64,000 nucleotides of DNA from DATAZK01 sp965199805 (GTDB taxonomy: Bacteria; Actinomycetota; Actinomycetes; Frankiales; Frankiaceae). The stretch is taken from the NCBI GenBank assembly GCA_965199805.1, contig CBDATO010000003.1, positions 1,116,001 through 1,180,000 on the forward strand, read 5' to 3'. Below are positions 6,979-15,386 of this stretch, piece by piece. The translations under genes were made by a program, and so were the position numbers. Numbering within the stretch: the first letter of the stretch is position 1; the number at the start of each line of letters is the position of its first letter. The notes under the pieces were generated by a model. That model was not told the origin of the DNA, made no database searches, and saw only the letters and a list, made by a program, of their open reading frames with translations.

Positions 6979-8778
6979 CTGAGCGATCAGCCCCAGACCA
7001 TCACCGCCGACGACACCGACCTCGAGGAGAAGAGCGACCTCGCTCCCGAGGAGCTCGCCGCCGACCCCGAGCTCGACCTCGCCGACCAGATCGTCGCCGA
7101 GGGCGACGTCGAGATCCCCCCGGACTTCGCGTCCTTCGGCGTCAGCCAGCCGATCGTCGACGCGCTGGCCGAGGCCGGCATCGTCCACCCGTTCCCCATC
7201 CAGGCGCTGACGCTGCCGATCGTGCTCGCCGGCACCGACATCATCGGCCAGGCCCGCACCGGCACCGGCAAGACGCTCGCCTTCGGCATCCCCACCCTCG
7301 AGCGGGTCGCCGCCGCCCGGGCCGGCGAGGCCGCCGGTGACCCGCGGCCGCTCGCGCTCGTCGTCGTGCCCACCCGTGAGCTCTGCGTCCAGGTCGCCGA
7401 GGACATCAAGCGCGCCGGCCGGCTGCTCGGCACCAAGCTGCTCGCCGTGTACGGCGGCCGTGCGTACGAGCCGCAGGTCGAGGCCCTGAAGTCCGGCGTC
7501 GACATCGTCGTGGGCACCCCCGGCCGACTGCTCGACCTCGCCCGCCAGCGCCACCTCGACCTGTCCAAGGTGGAGGTCCTCGTCCTCGACGAGGCCGACG
7601 AGATGCTCGACCTCGGCTTCCTGCCCGACATCGACGCCATCCTCGAGATGGTCGGCAAGCGCCGGCAGACGATGTTCTTCTCCGCCACCATGCCCGGGCC
7701 GATCGTCGCGCTGGCCCGCCGCTTCCTCACCCGGCCGGTGCACATCCGGGCCGAGATGCCCGACGAGAGCCGCACCGTCCCCACCACCAACCAGCACGTC
7801 TACCGGGCGCATGCGCTCGACAAGGCCGAGATGCTGTCGCGGGTGCTGCAGGCCGACGGTCGCGGACTGTCGATCATCTTCGTCCGCACCAAGCGCACCG
7901 CCGACAAGGTCGCAGCCGACCTCACCGAGCGCGGCTTCGCGGCCGCCGCGGTGCACGGCGACCTCGGCCAGGGCGCCCGCGAGCAGGCGCTGCGTGCCTT
8001 CCGTGCCGGCAAGGTCGACACGCTCGTCGCCACCGACGTCGCCGCCCGCGGCATCGACGTCGCCGGCGTCACGCACGTGATCAACTACCAGTGCCCCGAG
8101 GACGAGAAGATCTACCTGCACCGCATCGGGCGCACGGGTCGCGCGGGCGAGAAGGGTGTCGCGGTCACGTTCGTGGACTGGGACGACCTGGCTCGCTGGC
8201 GGATGGTCAACGACGCGCTGAAGCTGCCCTTCGCCGACGTGCCGGAGACGTACTCGACCTCCGACCACCTGTACGACGAGCTCGGCATCCCGCGCACCGC
8301 GCGTGGCACCCTGCCGCGTGGTCAGCGCGTACGCGCCGGCCTCGACGCCGAGCAGGTCGAGGACCTCGGCGAGACCGGCAAGCGCGGGCGTCCGAGCCGC
8401 ACCCCGGCCGGTCGTGGCAGTGACTCGCGTGGCAGTGACTCGCGTGGCAGTGAGTCGCGCGGTGGCGAGCGTGGCGGAGACGCCCGGCCCGCCCGCGAGG
8501 AGCGTCCCGCCTCCACCCGCCCGCCGCGGTCGCGCAAGCGCACGCGTGGTGGCAGCGGGTCCGAGGGCGGCGAGTCCGTCGGTGCGACGGCTTCCGAGAC
8601 CGCGACCGAGTCGAGCACGGGTCCCGCCGCTCCCGCGGCCGAGGGCGACGCCCCGGCTCGCAAGCGGCGCCGTCGGCGCGGCGGCAGCGGCCGCGGTGCG
8701 GGCGCCGGTGCGGGCGCCGGTGCCGAGGGCTCGACCGACACTCCCACGGCTGACGCCCCGACGGCCGACGCCGGCTGA
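6979..8778 (+). CDS. DEAD-box ATP-dependent RNA helicase (CTG start proposed)
   Basis: A helicase of about 599 residues. It carries the Q motif (FASFG...HPFPIQ), motif I ARTGTGKT, motif Ia PTREL, motif II DEAD, motif III SAT, and motif VI HRIGRTGRAG. The basic, glycine- and arginine-rich C-terminal tail (from about residue 470) includes three near-copies of GSDSR and a KRRRRRGGS patch that should bind RNA. The first ATG/GTG/TTG in frame is GTG 7222, but starting there would delete the Q motif, which is clearly encoded upstream. The frame is open from a TAG at 6967, and the best start is CTG 6979, six nt after AGGAG. It unwinds structured RNA in ribosome assembly or decay. Confidence 0.9.
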   Translation: MSDQPQTITADDTDLEEKSDLAPEELAADPELDLADQIVAEGDVEIPPDFASFGVSQPIVDALAEAGIVHPFPIQALTLPIVLAGTDIIGQARTGTGKTLAFGIPTLERVAAARAGEAAGDPRPLALVVVPTRELCVQVAEDIKRAGRLLGTKLLAVYGGRAYEPQVEALKSGVDIVVGTPGRLLDLARQRHLDLSKVEVLVLDEADEMLDLGFLPDIDAILEMVGKRRQTMFFSATMPGPIVALARRFLTRPVHIRAEMPDESRTVPTTNQHVYRAHALDKAEMLSRVLQADGRGLSIIFVRTKRTADKVAADLTERGFAAAAVHGDLGQGAREQALRAFRAGKVDTLVATDVAARGIDVAGVTHVINYQCPEDEKIYLHRIGRTGRAGEKGVAVTFVDWDDLARWRMVNDALKLPFADVPETYSTSDHLYDELGIPRTARGTLPRGQRVRAGLDAEQVEDLGETGKRGRPSRTPAGRGSDSRGSDSRGSESRGGERGGDARPAREERPASTRPPRSRKRTRGGSGSEGGESVGATASETATESSTGPAAPAAEGDAPARKRRRRRGGSGRGAGAGAGAGAEGSTDTPTADAPTADAG

Positions 8779-8809
8779 CTCACCCGGCGTCGCTGCGGAA
8801 CGGCTGATC

Positions 8810-9070
8810 ATGATCCTGGTGGATGACGCCGTCTGGCCGTTCCGCGGCGAGAGCTGGGCCCATCTCGTCAGCGACTCCTCGTACGACGAGTTGCACGCCT
8901 TCGCGACCGGCCTGGGCATTCCCCGGCGCGGCTTTCAGGGTGATCACTACGACGTGCCCGACCGGCTGCGTACGGTCGCCATCGCCCAGGGCGCCACCCC
9001 GGTCGGGAGCCGGGAGCTCGTCGCCCGGCTGACCGCGGCCGGGCTGCGCCGCCGGCGTACGGCTCGCTGA
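8810..9070 (+). CDS. DUF4031 domain protein
   Basis: An 86-residue protein matching DUF4031: MILVDDAVWPFRGESWAHL at the start, SYDELHAFA and a C-terminal arginine-rich end with DHYDVPDRLR in between. Small actinobacterial proteins of this family have no proven function. The ATG at 8810 is chosen over the longer frame because the family begins with ILVD. It is followed three nt later by a metallophosphatase, so the pair is translationally linked. Confidence 0.88.
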   Translation: MILVDDAVWPFRGESWAHLVSDSSYDELHAFATGLGIPRRGFQGDHYDVPDRLRTVAIAQGATPVGSRELVARLTAAGLRRRRTAR

Positions 9071-9073
9071 GCC

Positions 9074-9580
9074 GTGCGTCTCGTCGTGCTGGCCGACACG
9101 CACGTGCCGAAGCGCGCGCGTGACCTGCCGCCTGCGGTGTGGGACGCGGTCGATGCCGCCGACGCGACGGTGCACGCCGGTGACTGGATCGACGTCGCGC
9201 TGCTCGACCGGCTCGAGGCCCGCGCGGGTCAGGTGCTCGGCTGCTATGGCAACAACGACGGCCCCGAGCTGCGTGCCCGGCTGCCCGAGGTCGCCCAGGT
9301 GGTGTGGGAGGGCGTCCGCGTCACGGTCGTGCACGAGACCGGGGCCTCGAAGGGACGCGCCGCCCGGATGGACCGGACGTATCCGGACACCGACCTGCTC
9401 GTCTTCGGCCACTCGCACATCCCCTGGGACGAGGTGACCGACGGCGGCATGCGCCTGCTCAACCCCGGCTCACCGACCGACCGCCGCCGGCAGCCGGCCG
9501 CGACCTTCGTGACGCTCGAGCTCCGGGACGGACGCATCACCGATCTCGTACAGCACAGCGTCACACCTCACACCGGCTGA
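9074..9580 (+). CDS. YfcE/MJ0936-type metallophosphatase
   Basis: A 168-residue calcineurin-like phosphoesterase. All metal-binding motifs are seen: ADTH at 7-10, GDWID near 36, GNND near 59-62, VVHET, FGHSH and the NPGS loop. It should be a Mn2+-dependent phosphodiesterase of undefined substrate. The GTG start lies directly after the DUF4031 stop. Confidence 0.9.
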   Translation: MRLVVLADTHVPKRARDLPPAVWDAVDAADATVHAGDWIDVALLDRLEARAGQVLGCYGNNDGPELRARLPEVAQVVWEGVRVTVVHETGASKGRAARMDRTYPDTDLLVFGHSHIPWDEVTDGGMRLLNPGSPTDRRRQPAATFVTLELRDGRITDLVQHSVTPHTG

Positions 9581-9627
9581 GCCTGCAGGTCCGCGCCTTA
9601 ATCGCCTGCTCATGACACCCTCGAGGG

Positions 9628-10533
9628 GTGGGTGCAATCGACGTGCAGACGGCTCCTACGGTGGGTGATCCCGGCCTTTTCGGTCCGGACAGTGTGACCT
9701 GGCGGGTGCACGCCGACCCGTTGCTCGGGCTGGGCGGGCTGCGCTCCTTGCTGCTGCAGGCCCTGCACCCATTGGCGATGGCCGGAGTGTCGGCGCACAG
9801 CTCGTTCCGGGACGACCCCTGGGGCCGGCTGCTGCGGACCGCGCAATACGTCGGCACCGTCACCTACGGCTCGACCGTCGAGGCGCAGCGCGCCGCTGCC
9901 CGCGTACGTGGGATGCACCGCAAGGTGCGCGGGGTCGACGAGGAGTCCGGTCAGCCGTACGCCGCCTCCGACCCGGCGCTGCTCGCCTGGGTGCACGTGA
10001 CGGAGGTCGACTCGTTCCTGACGACGACCCGTCGCGGCGGGCTCGCGCTGACCGACGCCGAGGCCGACGCGTACGTCGCCGAGCAGGCGCGGGCCAATGC
10101 GCTGCTCGGCCTCCCGGTCGACCAGGTGCCGCAGTCGGTGGCCGAGATCGACGCGTACTACCGCCGGCTGCGTCCCGAGCTGCGCGTCGGGGAGAAGGCA
10201 CGGGCAGCGGCCCGCTTCGTCGTCCACCCGCCGATGTCGCGGCGCGTGACGTGGCTGACCCCGGCCCGACCCGCCTGGTACGGCCTCGGCGGGCTCGCGT
10301 TCGCCCTGCTGCCCTCGTGGGCGCGGCGGATGTACCGGCTGCCGGGCCTGCCCACCACCGACTGGGGCGCCACCCTCTCGGCTCGGGCGATGCACGCCGC
10401 GCTCATGAAGGTGCCGGTCGAGCGCCGGCAGGGGCCCGCGCTGGCCGCCGCGGTCGAGCGGCTCGGGCTGGTCGACTACGACCCGGTGTCGGACCGTTCG
10501 GACGCCGGCACGACACGGACGATGTTGCCGTAG
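9628..10533 (+). CDS. Oxygenase MpaB family protein (DUF2236)
   Basis: A 301-residue protein of the ER-bound oxygenase MpaB / latex-clearing-protein (DUF2236) superfamily, a haem- or metal-dependent group. Diagnostic stretches are GLRSLLLQALHPLAMAGV near 30-47 and ALLAWVHVTEVDSFL near 116-130, where the His residues probably bind the cofactor. The C-terminal part has two hydrophobic helices. The exact substrate is unknown. Its last 58 nt overlap the 3' end of the convergent gene at 10476. Confidence 0.85.
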   Translation: MGAIDVQTAPTVGDPGLFGPDSVTWRVHADPLLGLGGLRSLLLQALHPLAMAGVSAHSSFRDDPWGRLLRTAQYVGTVTYGSTVEAQRAAARVRGMHRKVRGVDEESGQPYAASDPALLAWVHVTEVDSFLTTTRRGGLALTDAEADAYVAEQARANALLGLPVDQVPQSVAEIDAYYRRLRPELRVGEKARAAARFVVHPPMSRRVTWLTPARPAWYGLGGLAFALLPSWARRMYRLPGLPTTDWGATLSARAMHAALMKVPVERRQGPALAAAVERLGLVDYDPVSDRSDAGTTRTMLP

Positions 10534-11240
10534 GCGTCGATCTCCAGCAGCGTCTTCGCCGGTGCCACGCGACGCGGCCGCTTGCGCGCGGGACGCTTGA
10601 GCACCCACCACAGCGCCACGGCGCCGATCAGCAGCCCGACGAACAGGACGACCAGGATCGGACCGCCGACCGGTGATCCCGCCCGCGCCGGGGGTGACGG
10701 GTCGGCGGAGTCGGCCGGGCCGGCGAGTGATTGGGCGAGGGCGACCAGCGCCGGCGTCGCGTCGCCGGACGCGGGCAGTGCCGTACGTGCCGCGGCGAGC
10801 TCGTCGGTCAGCTTGCCGGGCACCAGCGTGCTGGCTCCGTAGAGGTCGCGACCGATGAGCACCACGAAGGTGCCGCCCTGCCCGATCCGGCTGGACAGCA
10901 GGGCCGGCACCTCGTCGGGCTCGACACCCGGCAGGTCCTGGGCCCCGAGCACGGCGACGTACGTCTGCTGCGGGAGCACGGCCCGCAGGCGCGTGACGTC
11001 GAGCGACCACAGCGCGTTCGGCCCCCGGTAGACCGGAGCGGTCTGCAGCTGCGCCGCCAGCCGGACGATGGCCGCGGGGGCCGGAGGGGCCGACGCCCCG
11101 GCAGCGGGAGCCACGCTCGGCGCCCCGACGGAGGGAGTGGCCGCCGCCGCGGCGGCCGACGCACCCAAACCCATGATCATCAGCAGTGCGGTGAGGACGA
11201 CCAGCCGCCGGGCGGGCCGGAGGAGCATCCTCAGTCGCAC
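10476..11240 (-). CDS. Secreted, C-terminally anchored membrane protein of unknown function
   Basis: About 254 residues. It has an Arg-rich N-terminus and a signal peptide (LVVLTALLMIMGLG, then an Ala-rich cleavage zone), an Ala/Pro-rich linker, an exported domain of roughly 130 residues, a second Pro-rich linker and one C-terminal transmembrane helix (GGPILVVLFVGLLIGAVALWW) followed by a basic cytoplasmic tail. The general plan (signal, extracytoplasmic domain, TM) resembles actinobacterial TPM-like or DUF6676-like proteins, but I cannot assign a family. The start could be GTG 11240 or ATG 11228. It overlaps the convergent MpaB gene by 58 nt. Confidence 0.6.
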   Translation of the reverse strand: MRLRMLLRPARRLVVLTALLMIMGLGASAAAAAATPSVGAPSVAPAAGASAPPAPAAIVRLAAQLQTAPVYRGPNALWSLDVTRLRAVLPQQTYVAVLGAQDLPGVEPDEVPALLSSRIGQGGTFVVLIGRDLYGASTLVPGKLTDELAAARTALPASGDATPALVALAQSLAGPADSADPSPPARAGSPVGGPILVVLFVGLLIGAVALWWVLKRPARKRPRRVAPAKTLLEIDAYGNIVRVVPASERSDTGS

Positions 11241-11320
11241 GTGGAGCACACGACCGAGTCTGCCCGGTGGCCGCCGTCGTCGCTCTGCCGCGAACCGCGG
11301 AGTGAGCCTCGCGACGTCAC

Positions 11321-12184
11321 TCAGGCGACGGCGGCGACACCCGTCGCCGCGGCCAGCAGTCGGGCGAGCTCGGCGTCCGCCGTCGTCTCCGCGCCGAGCC
11401 CCTGCGCCTTGCGGCTGCCGTGGAAGTCGCTGCTGCCCGTCACGATCAGGTCGAGCTCGGCGGCGAGCCGGCGCAGCTCGGCGCGGTCGTCCGGGGCGTG
11501 GTCGGGATGGTCGACCTCGACGCCCTGCAGGCCGGCGGCCGCGAGCCGGCGGATCTCCGGCTCCCCCACCACCGCGCCGCCGCGGAGCCGGGCATACGGG
11601 TGGGCGAAGACCGCGACACCGCCGGCGGCACGTACCTTGCCGATCGCGTCGACCACGTCCCAGCCCGGACGGTCGATCTTGTAACGCCCGCCGGACCACT
11701 CGGGCCCGAACGCCTCGTCGAACGAGCCGACCACCCCGGCGGCCACGAGCGCCGCAGCCAGGTGCGGACGCCCGACGGAGCCGGTCTCGGCCTGCGCGCG
11801 CACGTCGGCCAGTGATACGTCGTATCCGTCGGCGAGCAGCATCTCCTGCCAGCGGTCGACCCGCCAGAGCCGGCTGTCACGCATCCGCTGCCGCTCGGCC
11901 GCGAGCTCGGGCTCCGCCGGGTCGAACCCGTACGCCAGCAGGTGCATGTTGATCGGCCGGCCGAGGGCCGGCACGTCGACGGTGCAGCTCAGCTCGCACC
12001 CGAGCACGAGCGTGAGCCCGTCGGGCCGGGCATCCCGCGCCTCCGACCAGCCGCTCGTCGTGTCGTGGTCGGTGAGCGCGACGACGTCGAGGCCGGCGGC
12101 GCCGGCGGCGCGCACCACGTCAGCCGGGCGGTCGGTGCCGTCGGAGGCGGTCGAGTGGGCGTGCAGATCGATGCGCGAGGCCAT
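11321..12184 (-). CDS. PHP-domain phosphoesterase
   Basis: A 287-residue PHP (polymerase and histidinol phosphatase) domain protein of the TrpH/YciV/RNase AM branch. The metal ligands are visible in IDLHAHSTASDGT (residues 5-17), LTDHDT, the Glu in GCELS, FAHPY, and GSSDFHG. Homologues remove 5' nucleotides or act as 3',5'-nucleotide phosphatases; which applies here is not decidable. ATG start at 12184. It is separated by 72 nt from the lytic transglycosylase on the same strand. Confidence 0.88.
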   Translation of the reverse strand: MASRIDLHAHSTASDGTDRPADVVRAAGAAGLDVVALTDHDTTSGWSEARDARPDGLTLVLGCELSCTVDVPALGRPINMHLLAYGFDPAEPELAAERQRMRDSRLWRVDRWQEMLLADGYDVSLADVRAQAETGSVGRPHLAAALVAAGVVGSFDEAFGPEWSGGRYKIDRPGWDVVDAIGKVRAAGGVAVFAHPYARLRGGAVVGEPEIRRLAAAGLQGVEVDHPDHAPDDRAELRRLAAELDLIVTGSSDFHGSRKAQGLGAETTADAELARLLAAATGVAAVA

Positions 12185-12255
12185 GCGTCCTCAGGGGTCG
12201 GGTCCCGCTGCACGGCAGAGCCGGAACGAGCGGTGGCGAGGGTCGGGCGGGACGG

Positions 12256-14379
12256 TCAGCCGACGCCGTCGGACCGCGCATCCGTACCGGCGCGCGGCGT
12301 GACGACCTCAGCCGACGCCCCGGACGCTACCGAGGGCGCCGCGCCAGTGCTCTGCGCCTGCAACCGGGCGGCGAGGCTGTCGAGCCGCACCCGCTCCTCG
12401 CCGGTGACGACCTGGACACCGGCCAGTACCCGACGGAAGGCGGCGAGCTCGGACGACTTCGCGCTGCCGAGCGCCTTGGGCAGGGTCGTGGCGGCGGCGC
12501 CGCTCACCCGGCCTGCGGCGATGTCGCCGTTCAGCCGCTGACGCAGCCGGTCGAGGGTGGTCACCCAGCCCGGGTACGTCGAGGCGTCGATCGGCCCGAC
12601 GGTCTTCGCCGGCAGCACGACCTTCGCGCAGTCGACCGCCGTGCCGGACGCCCGGGCCGTGACTCGGACGGACGCGACGCCCGATGCGCCGGCATCGCCG
12701 ATGTCGCGGCCGGACAGGTCGGCGGTGACGTGCTGCGCACCGCTGCGCAGGGTCACGACCTTCAGCGAGCTGGTGATGCGCCATCCCGCGGCGTCGGTGA
12801 GCCGCACGCCGAGGGTGACCGCACCGGGCCGCGACGAGGTGACCGTGAGACCCACCCGCAGCAGGTCGACGACGCCGTCGCCGTCGGTGTCGACGGGCTC
12901 CGCGGACACCGGGGCCTGCGGGACGACGGCGACGCCGGGGTCGGTGCAGGTCGGGCCGCTGGGCGTGGGTGTGGGGGTCGGCGTCGGCGAACCTGTGGGC
13001 GTCGGTGTCGGCGTCGGGGTGCTCGTCGGCTTGGGCGTGGCCGACGGGCTGGGCGTGGCCGACGGGCTGGGCGTGGCCGACGGGCTGGGCGTGGCCGACG
13101 GGCTGGGCGTGGCCGACGGGCTGGGCGTGGCCGACGGGCTGGGGGTCGCCGACGGCTTCGGCGTAACCGACGGGCTCGGCGTCACCGACGGGCTGGGTGT
13201 CACCGACGGGCTGGGTGTCACCGACGGCACCGGGGTGCGGGTCGGGGACGGCGTCGGGCTGGGCGTGGCCGACGGGCTCGGGGTAGCCGCGGGACGGCGT
13301 GTGGCGGTCGGCGACGGGCTCGGCGTCGGGTCCGCCGCGGGCGGGTCGTCGTCCGGGGTGGGGAACCAGTCGTCGGGGTTGGAGGCGCCCGGGTCGGTGT
13401 AGTCGTCGGGGTTGTAGTCGAGGTCGGAGTTGTCCGGGACGTAGTCGTCGCTGGTGGTCTCGTCGGCCGCCGGGTCGCCGTACGGGTCGTCGCCGGCGGA
13501 GCCGTTGTCGTCGAGCACCAGCGGTGACGGCACCTCGTCGAGCGCCGGGGTCTTCGCGGCCGCCTTCTGGTACGCCGCCGCCCAGGCCAGCACCGACGTC
13601 ACGTAAGCGTTGGACTGGTTGTAGGACAGGACGGCCTCACGCAGGTCGGCGCGGTCCTTGAGGTCACGGCTGCCGCTGCACAGGTAGCCGGCGGCGGCGA
13701 GCGCGGCGTCCCACATGTTGTTGGGGTCGCGGATGCCGTCGCCGTTGCCGTCGCGACCGAGCGTCTTCCAGGTCTCGGGGACGAACTGCATCGGCCCGAC
13801 GGCCCGGTCGTACTTGGTGTCGCCATCCCAGGAGCCGTTGTCGGTGTCGAGCAGCAGCGCGGTGTTGTGCGTGCCGTCGAGCACCGGCCCGAGGATGGTC
13901 GGGACGACCTCACCCGTCGAGGTGACGCGCGACTTGGCGCCCCAGCTGCGGCCGTGGTCGCTCTCGACCTTGCCGATGCCGGCGAGCAGCGGCCACCCGA
14001 GGTGACAGCTCGGGTCCTCGACGGCGAGCTCGGCCGCGGCCTTGCGGTAGGCCTGCAGGGCGACGGTCGGGATCGCCTTCGAGCCGGCCGTCAGCGAGCC
14101 TCCCCCCGGCTCGCCCGCCGCCTCCGGGTCGGCGGCGGTGGTGTCAGCGACCTGGGTCGTGCCCGAGCGCGCCGCCGACGGGAGCGCGGCGGTCAGAGCG
14201 CCGGCCACGTCGTCGCGCCCCTCGGGCGTGGCGGCCGGCGTCTGCGGGCGTGTCGGAGTCGATTGCACCGCGGCGGCCGCCGGTAGGGTCAGCGCCAACA
14301 CAAGGGTTGCAGCCATCGCCGAACCGCGCACGGCCTTGCCGTGCGTCTTCAGTCGGCTGTGCGAATCCAAGCCAGGCAC
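12256..14379 (-). CDS. Secreted SLT_2-type lytic transglycosylase with Pro-rich repeat linker
   Basis: A 707-residue exported murein hydrolase. An Arg/Lys N-terminus is followed by a signal peptide (AMAATLVLALTLPAAAAV). A lytic murein transglycosylase B-like (SLT_2) domain spans about residues 95-275, with catalytic Glu near 139 in GKVESDHG, AVGPMQFVPETWK, and DGNGDGIRDPNNMWDA. From about 330 to 500 the protein is a Pro/Ser/Thr repeat (PSPSATPSPSVT type), the cell-wall-spanning linker. The C-terminus (500-707) has a DTDGDGVVDLL calcium-loop-like segment and a beta-rich domain. It cleaves peptidoglycan glycan strands with 1,6-anhydro product formation. GTG start at 14379. Confidence 0.88.
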   Translation of the reverse strand: MPGLDSHSRLKTHGKAVRGSAMAATLVLALTLPAAAAVQSTPTRPQTPAATPEGRDDVAGALTAALPSAARSGTTQVADTTAADPEAAGEPGGGSLTAGSKAIPTVALQAYRKAAAELAVEDPSCHLGWPLLAGIGKVESDHGRSWGAKSRVTSTGEVVPTILGPVLDGTHNTALLLDTDNGSWDGDTKYDRAVGPMQFVPETWKTLGRDGNGDGIRDPNNMWDAALAAAGYLCSGSRDLKDRADLREAVLSYNQSNAYVTSVLAWAAAYQKAAAKTPALDEVPSPLVLDDNGSAGDDPYGDPAADETTSDDYVPDNSDLDYNPDDYTDPGASNPDDWFPTPDDDPPAADPTPSPSPTATRRPAATPSPSATPSPTPSPTRTPVPSVTPSPSVTPSPSVTPSPSVTPKPSATPSPSATPSPSATPSPSATPSPSATPSPSATPSPSATPKPTSTPTPTPTPTGSPTPTPTPTPSGPTCTDPGVAVVPQAPVSAEPVDTDGDGVVDLLRVGLTVTSSRPGAVTLGVRLTDAAGWRITSSLKVVTLRSGAQHVTADLSGRDIGDAGASGVASVRVTARASGTAVDCAKVVLPAKTVGPIDASTYPGWVTTLDRLRQRLNGDIAAGRVSGAAATTLPKALGSAKSSELAAFRRVLAGVQVVTGEERVRLDSLAARLQAQSTGAAPSVASGASAEVVTPRAGTDARSDGVG
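13030..13227. repeat. 18-bp tandem repeats inside the transglycosylase linker
   Basis: About eleven tandem 18-bp units of the form GGGCTGGGCGTGGCCGAC (plus strand) encode PSPSAT/PSPSVT hexapeptides on the minus strand. The units drift from GGCGTGG to GGTGTCA versions. The array is in frame, so copy-number changes would lengthen the linker without breaking the gene. Confidence 0.85.
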
Positions 14380-14402
14380 CCCGTACGGTCGCGTTGTGGC
14401 GG

Positions 14403-14419
14403 GTCACGAACGCGTTACC
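14403..14419. promoter_or_regulatory. Candidate MtrA-like direct repeat upstream of the transglycosylase
   Basis: GTCACG (14403-14408) and GTTACC (14414-14419) form a direct repeat with 11-bp periodicity 24 bp ahead of the start of the lytic transglycosylase. This resembles response-regulator sites of the MtrA type that control actinobacterial cell-wall hydrolases. A further palindrome ACCCGTTCGGGT lies just upstream (about 14437-14448). No binding data exist here. Confidence 0.3.
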
Positions 14420-14447
14420 GATAATGCCAAAAAGTCACCCGTTCGGG

Positions 14448-15386
14448 TCAGGCCGGGCTTACTTTTTCGGGATTCGGGCCGATAAGGCGCAGCCCGCCGG
14501 CCGAAACGCTGATTTCCGCCGGTAACGGGCACAACGCGTCACCGTCTGCATACACATCGAAGGGTCGGTCGGCGTCGACCGTCACGGCGCGCACCCGGCG
14601 CACGACGACCTCGGGGTCGTTCACGTGGGCCCCGGAGAAGACCTTGGGCAGCATCGTGAGGAAGTGCCGCTTCGTGGTGCGCTCGGCCAGCACCAGCTCG
14701 AGCAGGCCGTCGTCGATCCGGGCGGCGGGGGCGTAGCGCATCCCTCCGCCGTAGTACGGCCCGTTCGCCGCCGCCACCGACCATCCCGTCATCCGCTCGA
14801 CCGGGTCGCGCAAGCCGTCCGGGGCGACGGCCGTGACGGTGAAGGTCGCCGGCTGCCACCCGGCGAGGGTGCGCAGCGCCGCATACGTGTACACCGACTG
14901 CCCGCGGACGAGGGTGGTGTGGTTCGCCAGCACCTGCACGTCGGAGTCGAACCCCACGCTCGCGATGCCGAGGTAGGAGTGCACCCGGCCGTCGGGCCCG
15001 GTCACACGGCCGATGTCAACGGCCCGCTCGGTCCACGTCGCGAAGTCCCGGGCCGCCGCCACCGGATCGCCGCCCACCCCGAGGCCCCGCAGGAAGTCGT
15101 TGCCCCGGCCGCCGGGCAGGGCGGCGAAGGGCGTGCCGAGACGGGCGCAGACCCCCGCGACCCGGCCGGCCAGGCCGTCTCCCCCGACGGCGACGGCTAC
15201 CCGGCCGAAGTCGGCCGCCTGCTCGGCGAGCGCGGCGGCGTGGTCGATGTCGCGGGTGCGCTCACTGACCACATCGGCCCCGCCTCGGCGTAACGCGGCG
15301 ACGATCTCCGGCAGCAGTCGTGCCCCGCGGCCTCCCCCGGCCTTGGGATGGACGATGAGCAGGAGCTTGTCGGCCGGGTCGATCAT
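14448..15386 (-). CDS. Diacylglycerol/lipid kinase family protein
   Basis: A 312-residue DAG kinase / YegS-like lipid kinase. It has LIVHPKAGGGRG at the start, the nucleotide loop AVGGDGLAGRV (the usual GGDGT is GGDGL), PGGRGNDFLRGLG, and a C-terminal beta domain ending in DGDALCPLPAEI. It should phosphorylate diacylglycerol or a related lipid at the membrane face. Its ATG overlaps the stop of the upstream FAD oxidase (ATGA), so it is translationally coupled to that enzyme. Confidence 0.88.
   Translation of the reverse strand: MIDPADKLLLIVHPKAGGGRGARLLPEIVAALRRGGADVVSERTRDIDHAAALAEQAADFGRVAVAVGGDGLAGRVAGVCARLGTPFAALPGGRGNDFLRGLGVGGDPVAAARDFATWTERAVDIGRVTGPDGRVHSYLGIASVGFDSDVQVLANHTTLVRGQSVYTYAALRTLAGWQPATFTVTAVAPDGLRDPVERMTGWSVAAANGPYYGGGMRYAPAARIDDGLLELVLAERTTKRHFLTMLPKVFSGAHVNDPEVVVRRVRAVTVDADRPFDVYADGDALCPLPAEISVSAGGLRLIGPNPEKVSPA

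Noticed and set aside
6811..8919. 702-codon minus-strand frame opposite the helicase
   Set aside because: It is the antisense shadow of a highly GC-biased gene; the composition is dominated by Gly, Arg and Val with no recognisable motif.
13030..13227. Tandem repeats considered as a CRISPR array
   Set aside because: They are 18-bp units without spacers and encode an in-frame Pro-rich linker. The 87-bp array at 21294 is also coding. No CRISPR or cas genes are seen.
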